Assembly: GCF_000513295.1 (NCBI RefSeq)
Contig: NC_023065.1
Span: 992,001-1,056,000, forward strand
Reading direction: 5' to 3'
Length of the DNA: 64,000 nt
Origin: Magnetospirillum gryphiswaldense MSR-1 v2
GTDB taxonomy: Bacteria > Pseudomonadota > Alphaproteobacteria > Rhodospirillales > Magnetospirillaceae
Part shown: in pieces, positions 24,130 through 33,974 of the stretch
How the letters are laid out: each line of letters begins with the position of its first letter
Position numbering within the stretch: the stretch's first letter is position 1
Position numbers and translations under genes: made by a program
The notes under the pieces: model-generated
What the model was told of the DNA's origin: nothing
Databases searched by the model: none
The model's input: the letters and a program-made list of their open reading frames with translations, nothing else

Positions 24130-25524
24130 ATGTCCGACAACACTTTCGACGTGGTGGTCATCGGCGGCGGTCCCGGCGGCTATGTGGCCGCCATCCGCGC
24201 GGCGCAGCTGGGGATGAAGACCGCGCTGGTGGAACGCGAGCATCTGGGCGGCATCTGCCTGAACTGGGGCTGCATCCCGACCAAGGCCTTGCTGCGCTCC
24301 GCCGACATCTTCCGCACCATGCAGCATGCTTCCGCCTATGGCCTGTCGGCGCCGGGCGCCAGCTTCGATCTGGCCGCCATCGTCAAGCGGTCGCGCGGGG
24401 TGTCGGCGCAATTGTCGGCCGGCGTCAAGGGCCTGCTGAAAAAGAACAAGGTCACCGTGTTCGACGGTGTCGGCAAGCTGGCCGGTAAAGGTAAGGTCGC
24501 CGTGGCCGGCAAGAACAACGTGACGCTGTCGGGCAAGCACATCATCCTGGCCACCGGCGGTCGGGCGCGAATCATTCCCGGCCTGGAGCCCGACGGCAAG
24601 TTCGTCTGGACCTACAAGGAAGCCCTGGTCCCCGATACCGTGCCGAAAGCTTTGCTGGTCATCGGCTCGGGCGCCATCGGCATCGAGTTCGCCAGCTTCT
24701 TCAACGCCCTGGGCGCCCAGGTCACCGTCGTCGAGATGATGGACCGGGTGATGCCGGTGGAGGACGAGGAAATCAGCGCCCTGGCTCGCAAGCAGTTCGA
24801 GAAGCAGGGCATGCGCATCATCACCAACGCCACGGTCAAGGGCCTGAAGAAATCAGCCAATAACGTCTCGGTGCAGGTGGATGTGGGCGGCAAGGTGGAA
24901 GACATCGTCGTCGACCGGGTGATTTCCGCCGTCGGCATCGTCGCCAACGTGGAAGACATCGGCCTGGAAGGCACCAAGATCAAGGTCGATCGCGGCCATG
25001 TGGTCACCAACAAGTGGTGCGAAACCGACGAGCCGGGTGTTTACGCCATCGGCGACCTGACGGCGCCGCCATGGCTGGCGCACAAGGCCAGCCATGAAGG
25101 CGTCATCTGCGTCGAGAAGATCGCCGGCATCAAGGACGTGCACCCGCTGGAAAATTCCAAGATTCCCGGCTGCACCTATTGCCACCCACAGGTGGCCAGC
25201 GTCGGGTTGTCGGAAAAGAAGGCCATCGAGAAGGGCTATCAGGTCAAGGTCGGTCGTTTCCCCTTCATCGGCAACGGCAAGGCCATTGCGCTGGGCGAGC
25301 CGGAGGGCCTGATCAAGACCGTGTTCGACGCCAAGACCGGCGAGCTTCTCGGCGCCCACATGATCGGGGCCGAGGTGACGGAAATGATCCAGGGCTATAC
25401 CATCGCCAAGACCCTGGAAACCACCGAGGCCGAGCTGATGCACACCGTCTTCCCGCATCCGACCCTGTCGGAAATGATGCATGAAGCGGTGTTGTCGGCT
25501 TACGGTCGGGCCATTCATTTTTAG
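24130..25524 (+). CDS. lpdA: Dihydrolipoyl dehydrogenase (E3)
   Basis: A 464-residue FAD flavoprotein that reoxidises dihydrolipoamide with NAD+. It has the FAD-binding GGGPGGYVAAIRAAQ, the redox disulfide in GGICLNWGCIPTKALL, the NAD-binding GSGAIGIEFA and the C-terminal His-Glu active-site pair (FPHPTLSE). It is the E3 of this operon and probably serves pyruvate dehydrogenase specifically; a separate copy for 2-oxoglutarate dehydrogenase may exist elsewhere. Confidence 0.96.
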   Translation: MSDNTFDVVVIGGGPGGYVAAIRAAQLGMKTALVEREHLGGICLNWGCIPTKALLRSADIFRTMQHASAYGLSAPGASFDLAAIVKRSRGVSAQLSAGVKGLLKKNKVTVFDGVGKLAGKGKVAVAGKNNVTLSGKHIILATGGRARIIPGLEPDGKFVWTYKEALVPDTVPKALLVIGSGAIGIEFASFFNALGAQVTVVEMMDRVMPVEDEEISALARKQFEKQGMRIITNATVKGLKKSANNVSVQVDVGGKVEDIVVDRVISAVGIVANVEDIGLEGTKIKVDRGHVVTNKWCETDEPGVYAIGDLTAPPWLAHKASHEGVICVEKIAGIKDVHPLENSKIPGCTYCHPQVASVGLSEKKAIEKGYQVKVGRFPFIGNGKAIALGEPEGLIKTVFDAKTGELLGAHMIGAEVTEMIQGYTIAKTLETTEAELMHTVFPHPTLSEMMHEAVLSAYGRAIHF

Positions 25525-25534
25525 TTTTGCTTTT

Positions 25535-25620
25535 CGTCACTCCCGCGAAAGCGGGAGTCCAGAGGGGGGCACGTCCGGTTTTTCCGCGACTCCTGGATAC
25601 CCGCCTGCGCGGGTATGACG
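25535..25620. repeat. REP-like palindromic element, copy 1
   Basis: An 86 nt unit bounded by CGTCA and TGACG. It contains two GC hairpins, CCCGC-GAAA-GCGGG and CCCGC-CTGC-GCGGG, separated by a variable core. A second copy at 30711-30797 has the same ends and both hairpins. Elements of this form are common intergenic repeats in proteobacteria. This one sits between lpdA and lipA and may act as an RNA stabiliser or partial terminator in the operon. Confidence 0.8.
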
Positions 25621-25743
25621 TTGGAACGAAATGCCTTTCGGGCAAAGGGTGGGGGCACGGGGGCGCGTATATCCCCGTGCCCTTTGTTCTGGAAGGGCTA
25701 TGAAATTCTTGACCTTGGCCGCAACGTGGACGATACCCAAGCC

Positions 25744-26688
25744 ATGACTGACAAGCCCGTTCTCCGCCACCCCGAAAAGGCCCGCCGTCCCGACAATCCG
25801 TCGCCCAAGAAGCCGGATTGGATCAGGGTCAAGGCGCCCACCTCCGCCGAAGCCGCCGAAGTGCGCAAGCTGATGCGCGACAAGAACCTGCACACCGTGT
25901 GCGAGGAAGCGGCCTGTCCCAATATCGGTGAATGCTGGAAGCACAAGCACGCCACCTTCATGATCCTGGGCGACACCTGCACGCGCGCTTGCGCCTTTTG
26001 CAACGTGAAGACCGGCAAGCCCGGCGCCGTCGATGTGTCCGAGCCGGAAAATCTGGCCGCCAGCGTCGCCTCCATGGGCTTGAAGCATGTGGTTATCACC
26101 TCGGTCGATCGTGACGATCTGGCCGATGGCGGCGCTTTCCAGTTCGTCGCCTGCATCGAGCGCATTCGCGCCACCAGTCCCGATTGCACCATCGAGGTGC
26201 TGACCCCGGATTTCCGCGACAAGGACGGCGCCATCGCTGCCGTCGCCCGCGCCCGGCCCGACGTCTTCAACCACAATCTGGAGACCGTGCCGCGTCTGTA
26301 TCCGGGCATCCGCCCCGGGGCGCGCTATTTCCATTCGCTTAGGCTGTTGCAGATGGTTAAGGAAATTGACCCGACCATCTTCACCAAGTCGGGCATCATG
26401 GTGGGCCTGGGTGAAACCCGGGCCGAAGTCTTGCAGGTGATGGACGACATGCGCTCCGCCGGCATCGATTTCATGACCATCGGCCAGTATTTGCAGCCGA
26501 CGCTCAAGCACGTCGCCATCGACCGCTTCGTCACCCCGGACGAGTTCGACGATTATCGCGCCACCGCCAAGGCCAAGGGCTTTCTGATGGTGGCGGCGAC
26601 GCCGCTGACCCGGTCGTCGCACCATGCCGACCGCGATTTCGATGAATTGCGCAAAGCCCGCGCCGCCGCCCAAAGCGCGGCGGAATAG
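25744..26688 (+). CDS. lipA: Lipoyl synthase
   Basis: A radical SAM enzyme that inserts two sulfurs into octanoylated lipoyl domains, such as those of PdhB and PdhC encoded upstream. The 314-residue protein has the auxiliary cluster cysteines [12 protein letters not shown], the radical [11 protein letters not shown] motif and the C-terminal RSSHHAD segment that contributes a cluster ligand. ATG 25744 is used because the frame upstream reads through the repeat element. Its place behind lpdA joins cofactor synthesis with the enzyme complex that needs it. Confidence 0.96.
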   Translation: MTDKPVLRHPEKARRPDNPSPKKPDWIRVKAPTSAEAAEVRKLMRDKNLHTVCEEAACPNIGECWKHKHATFMILGDTCTRACAFCNVKTGKPGAVDVSEPENLAASVASMGLKHVVITSVDRDDLADGGAFQFVACIERIRATSPDCTIEVLTPDFRDKDGAIAAVARARPDVFNHNLETVPRLYPGIRPGARYFHSLRLLQMVKEIDPTIFTKSGIMVGLGETRAEVLQVMDDMRSAGIDFMTIGQYLQPTLKHVAIDRFVTPDEFDDYRATAKAKGFLMVAATPLTRSSHHADRDFDELRKARAAAQSAAE

Positions 26689-26696
26689 GGACGATC

Positions 26697-27164
26697 ATGC
26701 CGACCCACGCGGAAAAGCGCCCGCTGCCCTATACCCCCGACCAGTTGTTCGATCTGGTGGCGGATGTGGAACGTTACCCGGAATTCCTGCCGTGGTGCGT
26801 CGGTGCGCGTATCCGCAAGCGCGACGGCGACATGTTCTTCGCCGATCTGGTCATCGGCTTCAAGATGATCCGCGAGCGTTATACCTCCAAGGTGGTGCTG
26901 GACCGCGCCGCCATGCGTATCGACGTCACTTATACCGAAGGGCCGTTCCAGTACCTGAACAACCACTGGAGCTTCGTCCCCAACGCCGACGGCACCACCA
27001 CCATCGACTTTTTCGTCGATTTCGAGTTCAAGTCGAAAATCCTGCAAAAGGTCATTGGCTCGCTGTTCAACGAAGCGGTCAAGCTGATGGTCGGCGCCTT
27101 CGAGAAGCGCGCCGGTCAGTTGCACGGGCCGGATGGACGCCCGGATGGGCGCAAGGCGTCTTAA
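26697..27164 (+). CDS. RatA/COQ10-family START-domain protein
   Basis: A 155-residue protein of the polyketide cyclase/START superfamily, recognisable by the opening YTPDQLFDLVADVERYPEFLPWC and the central HWSFVPNADGTT. Homologues include COQ10, which binds coenzyme Q, and RatA, a putative ribosome-association toxin; the sequence does not tell which role applies. It follows lipA by 8 bp, an order conserved in many alphaproteobacteria, and is convergent with the methyltransferase gene. Confidence 0.85.
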   Translation: MPTHAEKRPLPYTPDQLFDLVADVERYPEFLPWCVGARIRKRDGDMFFADLVIGFKMIRERYTSKVVLDRAAMRIDVTYTEGPFQYLNNHWSFVPNADGTTTIDFFVDFEFKSKILQKVIGSLFNEAVKLMVGAFEKRAGQLHGPDGRPDGRKAS

Positions 27165-27171
27165 CCCACGT

Positions 27172-27816
27172 TCACAGATGGCTTTCGATGGCCCAGCCAC
27201 CCCAGGCCATGCGGTCATTGGGCAATTGCTGGTGCAATAGGGGCGGCAACACCGCCTGCAAGGCGGTGACCCGGCTGGTGGCCAGGGCATTGCCGGTGAG
27301 TACATACACGCCGATATGGTCGTGGATGAAAAAGGCGGTGATGCCGGGGAAAGCCGCCATCACCTGCTGGTGGTCCCAATCGTCCTTGACGTGGATTTCA
27401 AACGGATTGCCGTTGATCTCGTCTTGGGGATAATCCACCACCGGAATGGACAGAAGCACGTACGAGGCGACGGCCAGAGCCTTGCCGACCGCCGCTTGCG
27501 CCTCGTCTTTCTTCATGTGTTCCAGCACGTCGCCGAAGATCACCAGATCCACCGGGGCGAGGGTGGCGAAATCCACTTGCCGCAGGTCGCTGTTGATCAC
27601 CCGGTGGTACAGGTCGTGCAGGCCGAACTGGGCGATATAGGGCGCCCAGGCCTCGATGCCGATCCAGGTGGCCTGGCCCAGACAGGGCGCCAGCAAGGTG
27701 CGATAGGTGCCGCAGCCGCAGCCGCAATCGACCACGGTGCTGATGCCGCCGGCTTCCGCCAGCTTGCGCATCAGCAACGAGATGTACAGTTTGCCGTAAT
27801 CGGCGCTGCCCGGCAT
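27172..27816 (-). CDS. Class I SAM-dependent methyltransferase, 214 aa
   Basis: Contains motif I (VVDCGCGCGTYRTLL, about residues 28-42), an acidic residue at the end of beta strand 2 (GIEAW) and the DLVIFGDVLEHM segment found in UbiE/Methyltransf_11 types. Substrate is unknown. The start ATG 27816 lies 5 bp after the tldD stop, so it is likely cotranscribed with tldD. The Cys-rich motif I is unusual but not disabling. Confidence 0.78.
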   Translation of the reverse strand: MPGSADYGKLYISLLMRKLAEAGGISTVVDCGCGCGTYRTLLAPCLGQATWIGIEAWAPYIAQFGLHDLYHRVINSDLRQVDFATLAPVDLVIFGDVLEHMKKDEAQAAVGKALAVASYVLLSIPVVDYPQDEINGNPFEIHVKDDWDHQQVMAAFPGITAFFIHDHIGVYVLTGNALATSRVTALQAVLPPLLHQQLPNDRMAWGGWAIESHL

Positions 27817-27821
27817 GGGGG

Positions 27822-29255
27822 TTATACCGCCGTGCCGCCGACGGTCAGGCCGTCCATGCGCAGCGTCGGTTGACCCACGCCCACTGGCACGCCCTGGCCG
27901 TCCTTGCCGCAGGTGCCGATACCGGGGTCCAGTTCCAGGTCGTTGCCGATCATGGTCACCTTGTTCATGGCGTCGGGGCCGTTGCCGATCAGGGTGGCGC
28001 CCTTGACCGCCGGACCGATCTTGCCGTCTTCGATCAGATAGGCCTCGGTGGCGGCGAAGACGAATTTGCCCGAGGTGATGTCCACCTGACCACCGCCGAA
28101 ATTGACGGCATAGATGCCCTTTTTCACCGAGGCGATGATTTCCGCCGGATCATGCCCGCCCGCCACCATGAAGGTGTTGGTCATGCGAGGAATCGGCGCA
28201 TGGGCATAGGATTGGCGCCGTCCGTTGCCGGTGGGTTTGACCCCCATCAGCCGGGCGTTGAGGCGGTCTTGTATATAACCGACCAGGATGCCGTCCTCGA
28301 TCAGGGTGGTGCGGCTGGTGGGCGTGCCTTCGTCATCCACCGACAGCGAGCCACGGCGGTCGACCATGGTGCCGTCATCGACGACGGTGACGCCCTTGGC
28401 CGCCACTCTTTGCCCGATCATGCCGGAAAAAGCCGAGGTGCCCTTGCGGTTGAAATCGCCCTCAAGCCCATGGCCGACGGCTTCGTGCAGCATGACGCCG
28501 GGCCAGCCCGGCCCCAGCACCACGCTCATTTCCCCCGCCGGGGCGGGAATGGAGTCCAGATTGATGGCGGCCTGACGGATGGCCTCGTCGACGCAAGCCC
28601 GCCACGAGCCCTCGTCGATCATCCGTTCATAGGTGAAGCGTCCGCCGATGCCGTGGCTGCCGGTTTCCATGCGGTCGCCGTCGCCCATCACCACCGAGAC
28701 GTTCAGGCGCACCAGTGGGCGGATATCGGCGGCATGGCTGCCATCGGCGCGCTGGATGAACACCGCCTGCCACGATCCGGTCAGCGACGCCGAGACCTGC
28801 CGCAGGCGAGCTTCCTTACCCCGCGCATAGGTATCCATGGCTTCCAGCAATTTGACCTTGTCCGCGAACGGGACCAGATTGAGCGGATTGATGTCGGTAT
28901 AAAGGGCGGAATTGGTGCCCATGGGCGCCGCCGCCATGGTGCCGGAATGGCCGTTGCGCACGGCCTTGACCGTGTCGCCGGCGCGGCGGATGGCCTCTTC
29001 CGACAGCACCGAGCCATGGGCGTAACCATGGGCCTCGCCCACCACCGAGCGCAGGCCGAAGCCCTGGGCGGTGTCGAAATTGGCCGATTTGATCTGACGG
29101 TCGTCCAGCACCATGCTTTCCGACTGCCGGTATTCCAGGAACAACTCGCCGTCATCGGCCCCGGTCAAGGCATCGCCGACGATGGCCGTCACTTTGTCCT
29201 GGTCCAGCCCAGCGCGGGTGAAGAACAATTGATGGGCTTGGGACACGTGAGGCAT
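27822..29255 (-). CDS. tldD: Metalloprotease TldD
   Basis: TldD pairs with TldE (PmbA) to form a peptidase known from microcin B17 maturation and CcdA antitoxin turnover. The 477-residue protein has the zinc-binding HExxxH in LHEAVGHGLEGD and a downstream metal-ligand Cys in IGTCGKDGQG near the C terminus. ATG 29255 follows AGGAG and gives the usual family length. The partner gene tldE is not in the window. Confidence 0.94.
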   Translation of the reverse strand: MPHVSQAHQLFFTRAGLDQDKVTAIVGDALTGADDGELFLEYRQSESMVLDDRQIKSANFDTAQGFGLRSVVGEAHGYAHGSVLSEEAIRRAGDTVKAVRNGHSGTMAAAPMGTNSALYTDINPLNLVPFADKVKLLEAMDTYARGKEARLRQVSASLTGSWQAVFIQRADGSHAADIRPLVRLNVSVVMGDGDRMETGSHGIGGRFTYERMIDEGSWRACVDEAIRQAAINLDSIPAPAGEMSVVLGPGWPGVMLHEAVGHGLEGDFNRKGTSAFSGMIGQRVAAKGVTVVDDGTMVDRRGSLSVDDEGTPTSRTTLIEDGILVGYIQDRLNARLMGVKPTGNGRRQSYAHAPIPRMTNTFMVAGGHDPAEIIASVKKGIYAVNFGGGQVDITSGKFVFAATEAYLIEDGKIGPAVKGATLIGNGPDAMNKVTMIGNDLELDPGIGTCGKDGQGVPVGVGQPTLRMDGLTVGGTAV

Positions 29256-29372
29256 GAAGGCTCCTGCGGGGCGGGTAGGGGGCGCGGGTAGGGCATGAGC
29301 AAGCCGGTCAGGTATTGGCAGGTCGTGACCCAAAGTGTACACCAAAACTTGTCGTTAAAAGGAATATAGGCA

Positions 29373-30680
29373 ATGGCCGAGATGATGCCAGGGCGAACCT
29401 GGGCCTTGAACGAACATTCCATGCGCCGGGCCTTGGCCGGCGAGGTGCACGCCCGCCCCTACGAGCAGATCGCCGCCCCAATCCGCGCCAGCCATCTGGC
29501 GGTGCTGCACGACGGATTGAGTGCCGGCGAGGAACACGCTTACCTGACCGAGTTGCTGTCCATCCACGGCGCCGAGGCACCGGCGGAAACCACCACTTAT
29601 TTTTCCCGCGACTTGGGCGCGCTGCGCCTGCGTTGGGAACGCCATGCCGAGTTTTCCACCTATACCTTCCTGCGCTTCGATGGCTATGACCATCCGTTCA
29701 ATGATCCGGCCCTGGCCCTGGTGCCGGCGGAATGGCTGGAGCGGTTGCCCGGCAAGGTGTTGACCGCCACCCATCTGGCCATGGAAAAGACCCCGCGTTC
29801 CGCCGACGACATCAGTACGTTGTTCGACGGCAATCCGTTGATCGCCGCCAAGATCATCGGCTCGGCGGCGGAATGCTGGACCGATTTCCGCCTGCATGCC
29901 GATGGTTTCGGTCGCATCTGGGTGCGCGACAAGGATTTGACCAAGGGCCAAAGCGGTCGGGTGATGCAGCGTCTGCTGGAAATCGAGACCTATCGCATGA
30001 TGGCGCTGTTGGCCTTTCCGCCGGCGCGTCAGGCCAATGCCGAGATGTTTCGCATGGATAGCGGTCTGGCCGCCATCGTCACCGAACTGGCCGACCCGGC
30101 CATTGCCCAGAACGACCGCGAATTGCTGGAACGCCTGACCGCCCTGGCCGCCGAGGCCGAACGGCTGGACGCCGCCACCTCGTTCCGGCTGGGGGCGGCG
30201 CGGGCCTATTACGCCATCGTCAACCAGCGCATCGCCGAATTGCGCGAGGACCGCATCCCCGGTCTGCAAACCATCGGCGAATTCATGGATCGCCGTCTGG
30301 CCCCGGCCATGAAGACCTGCGAATCGGCGGCGGAACGCCAGCAATTGCTGGCCCGACGGGCGGCGCGCGCCGGTGATCTGTTGCGCACCCGCGTCGATAT
30401 CGCGCTCGAGGAGAAAAACCGCGATCTGCTGCGCAGCATGAACCGCCGGGCCCAGTTGCAATTGCGTTTACAGGAAACGGTGGAAGGCCTGTCGGTGGTG
30501 GCCATCAGCTATTATCTGCTGGGGCTGGTGCTTTACGCCGCCAAGGGCCTGAAGGGCGCCGGCCTGCCGGTGGATGCCGACATCGCCGCCCTGGTCGCCC
30601 TGCCGGTGATCATCGGCGCGGTGATCCTGGGCGTGCGCCGTCTGCGTCGCGCCCTGGTCAACGGCCACGGCGAGGATTAG
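29373..30680 (+). CDS. DUF3422 family membrane-associated protein
   Basis: The 435-residue protein starts with the conserved N-terminal block (NEHSMRRALAGEVHARPYEQI) of DUF3422 proteins. It has a long helical middle section rich in Arg/Glu and two hydrophobic helices near the C terminus (about 370-390 and 402-420), so it is probably a tail-anchored inner-membrane protein. Function is not established for the family. The gene is divergent from tldD, with a 117 bp gap. Confidence 0.8.
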   Translation: MAEMMPGRTWALNEHSMRRALAGEVHARPYEQIAAPIRASHLAVLHDGLSAGEEHAYLTELLSIHGAEAPAETTTYFSRDLGALRLRWERHAEFSTYTFLRFDGYDHPFNDPALALVPAEWLERLPGKVLTATHLAMEKTPRSADDISTLFDGNPLIAAKIIGSAAECWTDFRLHADGFGRIWVRDKDLTKGQSGRVMQRLLEIETYRMMALLAFPPARQANAEMFRMDSGLAAIVTELADPAIAQNDRELLERLTALAAEAERLDAATSFRLGAARAYYAIVNQRIAELREDRIPGLQTIGEFMDRRLAPAMKTCESAAERQQLLARRAARAGDLLRTRVDIALEEKNRDLLRSMNRRAQLQLRLQETVEGLSVVAISYYLLGLVLYAAKGLKGAGLPVDADIAALVALPVIIGAVILGVRRLRRALVNGHGED

Positions 30681-30710
30681 AGTTAAATACGAGCCATCCA
30701 TCGTCTTAAG

Positions 30711-30797
30711 CGTCATTCCCGCGTAGGCGGGAATCCAGCGAACCGTGTCGGCGCATAAGCGTACGACTCCTGGATGCCCGCCTGCGCGGGCATGACG
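30711..30797. repeat. REP-like palindromic element, copy 2
   Basis: An 87 nt unit bounded by CGTCA and TGACG with hairpins CCCGC-GTAG-GCGGG and CCCGC-CTGC-GCGGG, matching copy 1 at 25535-25620. It separates the convergent DUF3422 and chemoreceptor genes, where its hairpins could serve as a transcription barrier. Confidence 0.8.
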
Positions 30798-30838
30798 GGT
30801 GTTGTGGTAGACGTGTTGCCGATTAAGGGCACGCCGCT

Positions 30839-33058
30839 TTAGGCGACATCCGCCATCAGCGGGGCGAGAAAGTGCAGGTGGGCCAGGGTTTGATCCAGGG
30901 CTACAACCTCCACCTCGATGGCGCCGGCAATGCCATCCATGCTCAGGCGGCAGCGTTGTCCCGGCGATAGGGCGGCATCATCGGCCAGCATCAAGGTAGC
31001 GCCGTTGCGGCTGCAATCGGTGACGCGCCCGCCATGTTCGCGGCCATTCACGCTCAGGATCGCCCCGCGGTCGATGCTGTGGCGTTCGTCCTGGCGGCGA
31101 TCGACTTCGCGGGTCGAGGTGCGCACCACCCGGATCAGGGTATCGCGCAGGTTCTGGATGGCATCGGCCACTTCGGTTGAAATGATACTGACCTGACTGG
31201 CTTGGCTGCGGGTGGTTTGCGCCTCATTGCTGACGGCGGCGATGCGCCTGGACACCTCGTTGGCGGCGTCCGAGGTCTGGCTGACATTGCGCGAGATTTC
31301 CCCGGTGGCGGCGCCCTGTTCCTCGATGGCGGCGGCGATGGCGGCGGCGATGCTTTCCACCGCGTCGATAGCGCCGGCAATCTGCCCCACCGCATTCACC
31401 GCGTTGCGGGTGGTCGCCTGGATCGCTTCCACCTGGGTGGAAATCTCGGCGGTGGCCTTCGACGTTTGCGCCGCCAGATTCTTCACCTCGTTGGCGACGA
31501 CGGCGAAACCCTTGCCGGCCTCGCCGGCGCGGGCCGCCTCGATGGTGGCGTTGAGGGCCAATAGATTGGTCTGGCCGGCGATTTCGCTGATCAGCACGGT
31601 GATTTCGTCGATGCGGCCCACCGCATCGGACAAATGGGTGATGGTGGTCTGGGCCGTGCGGGCCGATTGCACCGCGTCGTGGGTGACGCTAGTGGCGGTG
31701 GTGACCTGATGGGCGATTTCAGCGATGGAGGCGCTGAGCTGTTCCGACGCGGCGGCGACGGTCTGGGCATTGGCCAAGGCCTGATCGGCGGCGGAGGCCA
31801 CGCCCTGGGCGTCACCGCCCACGATTTCGGCGGATTGTGCCATGGCCTGGGCGTTGTGGGCCATGGAGCGGGTGCGTTCCGCCACCCGATCCACCGCCAG
31901 TCTGGATTCGCGCTCGACCGTTTCGGCCATGGTGGTCAAGGCCGCCAGCTTGGTCTGTTCCGCCTGCCGGCGCATGTCTTCTTGTTGCCGTTGCAGGGTT
32001 TCGGCGGCCTGGGCGTTATTTTGGAACACTTGCAGGGCACGGGCCATTTCCCCCACCTCGTCGTGTCGCTCCAGCGACGGGATGGTGCTGTTCAGCTTGC
32101 CTTCGGCCAGTTCCCCCATGGCTTTGGTCATGGCCTTGAGCGGCAGATAAATGCCACGGGCAATGGCCGAGCCCAGCACGGCGATCAAGCCGCCACCAAT
32201 GACGATGGCGACCAGCACGGCCAGTTGAGCGAATTGGGCGGCTGCGTTGCGTGCGGCTTGGGCCTGGGCGGCTTTCTGGTTGGAGAACTGGCGCAGGCTG
32301 TCGATATCGGGTTCCATGCCGGAATAGACGGTCGACAGGGTTTCGGTATGGGCGGTCAGGGCCAAGGTCGCCTGGACCATCGCCTCGAAATCCTGATGAT
32401 AGACGCGCATCTTGGCGCTGATATCGTCCTGAATGGCCGGCGGAATGCCCGAGCGGGGCAACAGGTTGGCGAATTCAGCGGCGCGCTTGCTCATGTCGTC
32501 CATATATTTGCGGTCACGGCGGGCAAGAAAGTCTTTTTCGTGCCGGCGCATCATCAGCATCAGCACCGACAAACGCGGCTCGTCGTGATCCTTCAGTAAT
32601 TGTTCGACCGCATGGACCGAATTGCGCAGATTGCCCAAGGCCCCGTCTTTTTCGCTGTAGCCGATCAGGTGTTGAGCCGTCACCACCTGATCGAAAGTCT
32701 GGCCATAGGTATCAAGAGCTTGGCCGATGCGGGCGATCTCCGGGCCGTCATGAAGACCGGAAAGATGGGCGAGCTGGGCGCGGGCATCGGCCAAGCTGGC
32801 GGCATGCTTTTGCCGTTCCGTGTCATTGCGTCGAGCCAGGAAGTCCTTTTCCCGTCGGCGAGCATCGAGCAGATCAAAGGCCAAAGCGGCGGTCACCCGC
32901 TCCAGTTCGACAAAACGCTGTTGGTCTTGGTCGAATCGTTGCTGACGGGTGCCGCTCAACACCAGCACGCCGCCGACGACGATGAACACCATGGCGGCCA
33001 GGATGACGATGGCCGAGATTTGCGATTTCAGCGACAGACGGGACAGCAGGCGGGACAT
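30839..33058 (-). CDS. Chemoreceptor with HBM-like sensor and C-terminal PilZ domain, 739 aa
   Basis: Order: membrane helix 1 (residues about 12-34); a long helical periplasmic domain holding two copies of an EKDFLARR motif ([11 protein letters not shown] and [11 protein letters not shown]), typical of helical bimodular (HBM) sensors; membrane helix 2 (about 280-302); HAMP; a signalling domain with [20 protein letters not shown]; and residues 652-739 forming a PilZ domain. The PilZ part has the c-di-GMP-binding motifs RRQDER (654-659) and DCSRNG (681-686). Such fusions link c-di-GMP level to chemotaxis, as known for Azospirillum Tlp1. It follows the EAL gene on the same strand. Confidence 0.92.
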   Translation of the reverse strand: MSRLLSRLSLKSQISAIVILAAMVFIVVGGVLVLSGTRQQRFDQDQQRFVELERVTAALAFDLLDARRREKDFLARRNDTERQKHAASLADARAQLAHLSGLHDGPEIARIGQALDTYGQTFDQVVTAQHLIGYSEKDGALGNLRNSVHAVEQLLKDHDEPRLSVLMLMMRRHEKDFLARRDRKYMDDMSKRAAEFANLLPRSGIPPAIQDDISAKMRVYHQDFEAMVQATLALTAHTETLSTVYSGMEPDIDSLRQFSNQKAAQAQAARNAAAQFAQLAVLVAIVIGGGLIAVLGSAIARGIYLPLKAMTKAMGELAEGKLNSTIPSLERHDEVGEMARALQVFQNNAQAAETLQRQQEDMRRQAEQTKLAALTTMAETVERESRLAVDRVAERTRSMAHNAQAMAQSAEIVGGDAQGVASAADQALANAQTVAAASEQLSASIAEIAHQVTTATSVTHDAVQSARTAQTTITHLSDAVGRIDEITVLISEIAGQTNLLALNATIEAARAGEAGKGFAVVANEVKNLAAQTSKATAEISTQVEAIQATTRNAVNAVGQIAGAIDAVESIAAAIAAAIEEQGAATGEISRNVSQTSDAANEVSRRIAAVSNEAQTTRSQASQVSIISTEVADAIQNLRDTLIRVVRTSTREVDRRQDERHSIDRGAILSVNGREHGGRVTDCSRNGATLMLADDAALSPGQRCRLSMDGIAGAIEVEVVALDQTLAHLHFLAPLMADVA

Positions 33059-33172
33059 CTTCGCATCCTACTCAAACGAAAGTAGGTGAGGATTAGTCCT
33101 TAGGTCGGATGTGCGCAAGCTGGGGGGAGGGGTGTCACATAAACTTCACATATAGGTAGGTGTATGCCTGTT

Positions 33173-33916
33173 TTATATCCACGGAATCTGATCGTCATCG
33201 ACCAATTGCCCAATCTGTGGGCGGGCGAAGTAATAGCCCTGGAACAGATTGATGCCCATGTCATGCAGCATACGCACTTCCTCGATGCGTTCCGTGCCTT
33301 CCGCGACGACCGATAATCCCAGCATTTCTGCGGTTTTGACCAGCCCGGCGATGATCGCCTGACGGGCCGGGCTTTGGTCAACCAAGGTGATCAGGCAGCG
33401 GTCGATCTTGATGGTGTCAGGCTGGAAATCTGCCAGCAGCGACAGCCCGGCATAGCCGGCGCCGAAATCATCGAGTGCGGTATGAAAACCGTGCTGACGG
33501 TAGGTTTCGATGATGGATCGCAGATGGGCGCGGTTGTGGATCTGTTCATCTTCGGTGAACTCGAAGGTGATCAAATCCTCGGGAAAGCCATGTTCCTTGG
33601 CCGCCGACAGGGTCAGGCGCAGGCAAGCTTCCGGGTGATAGACGGCATTGGGCAGAAAGTTGATGTTGAGCCGACGGTCCAGGCCCAGCCCCGCCGCCGT
33701 TTCGATGGCCTTGACCCGACAGGCCTGATCGAAGGCATAGCGGTTGTCATCGGTGATCCGGGCCAGGATGGCGGCGGCCCCGGCGCCGTCGGTACCGCGC
33801 ACCAAGGCTTCATAGGCATAGATGCGGCGCTGTACCACATCCACCACCGGCTGAAAGGCCATGACGAAGGAAAAATCCAAAGGCGTCGCACAACGATTGT
33901 CGCAGCCTTGTGTCAT
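33173..33916 (-). CDS. Stand-alone EAL-domain c-di-GMP phosphodiesterase
   Basis: About 247 residues, nearly all EAL domain. Residues needed for metal binding and catalysis are present: EALVRG, NINFLP, FEFTEDE, DDFGAGYAGLS, the Lys in DTIKID, AEGTE and QGYYFARP, so activity is likely. ATG 33916 follows GTGGG; ATG 33931 and 33964 are alternatives, and the frame is open to 34030, inside the upstream gene. It lies between the che operon and the PilZ chemoreceptor, suggesting it lowers c-di-GMP locally in the same pathway (inference). Confidence 0.88.
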   Translation of the reverse strand: MTQGCDNRCATPLDFSFVMAFQPVVDVVQRRIYAYEALVRGTDGAGAAAILARITDDNRYAFDQACRVKAIETAAGLGLDRRLNINFLPNAVYHPEACLRLTLSAAKEHGFPEDLITFEFTEDEQIHNRAHLRSIIETYRQHGFHTALDDFGAGYAGLSLLADFQPDTIKIDRCLITLVDQSPARQAIIAGLVKTAEMLGLSVVAEGTERIEEVRMLHDMGINLFQGYYFARPQIGQLVDDDQIPWI

Positions 33917-33974
33917 GGTGGGCCCACTCATGCCGTTGTGTCCAAGGATGGGATAGCTTGTCATATGGGGGTGG

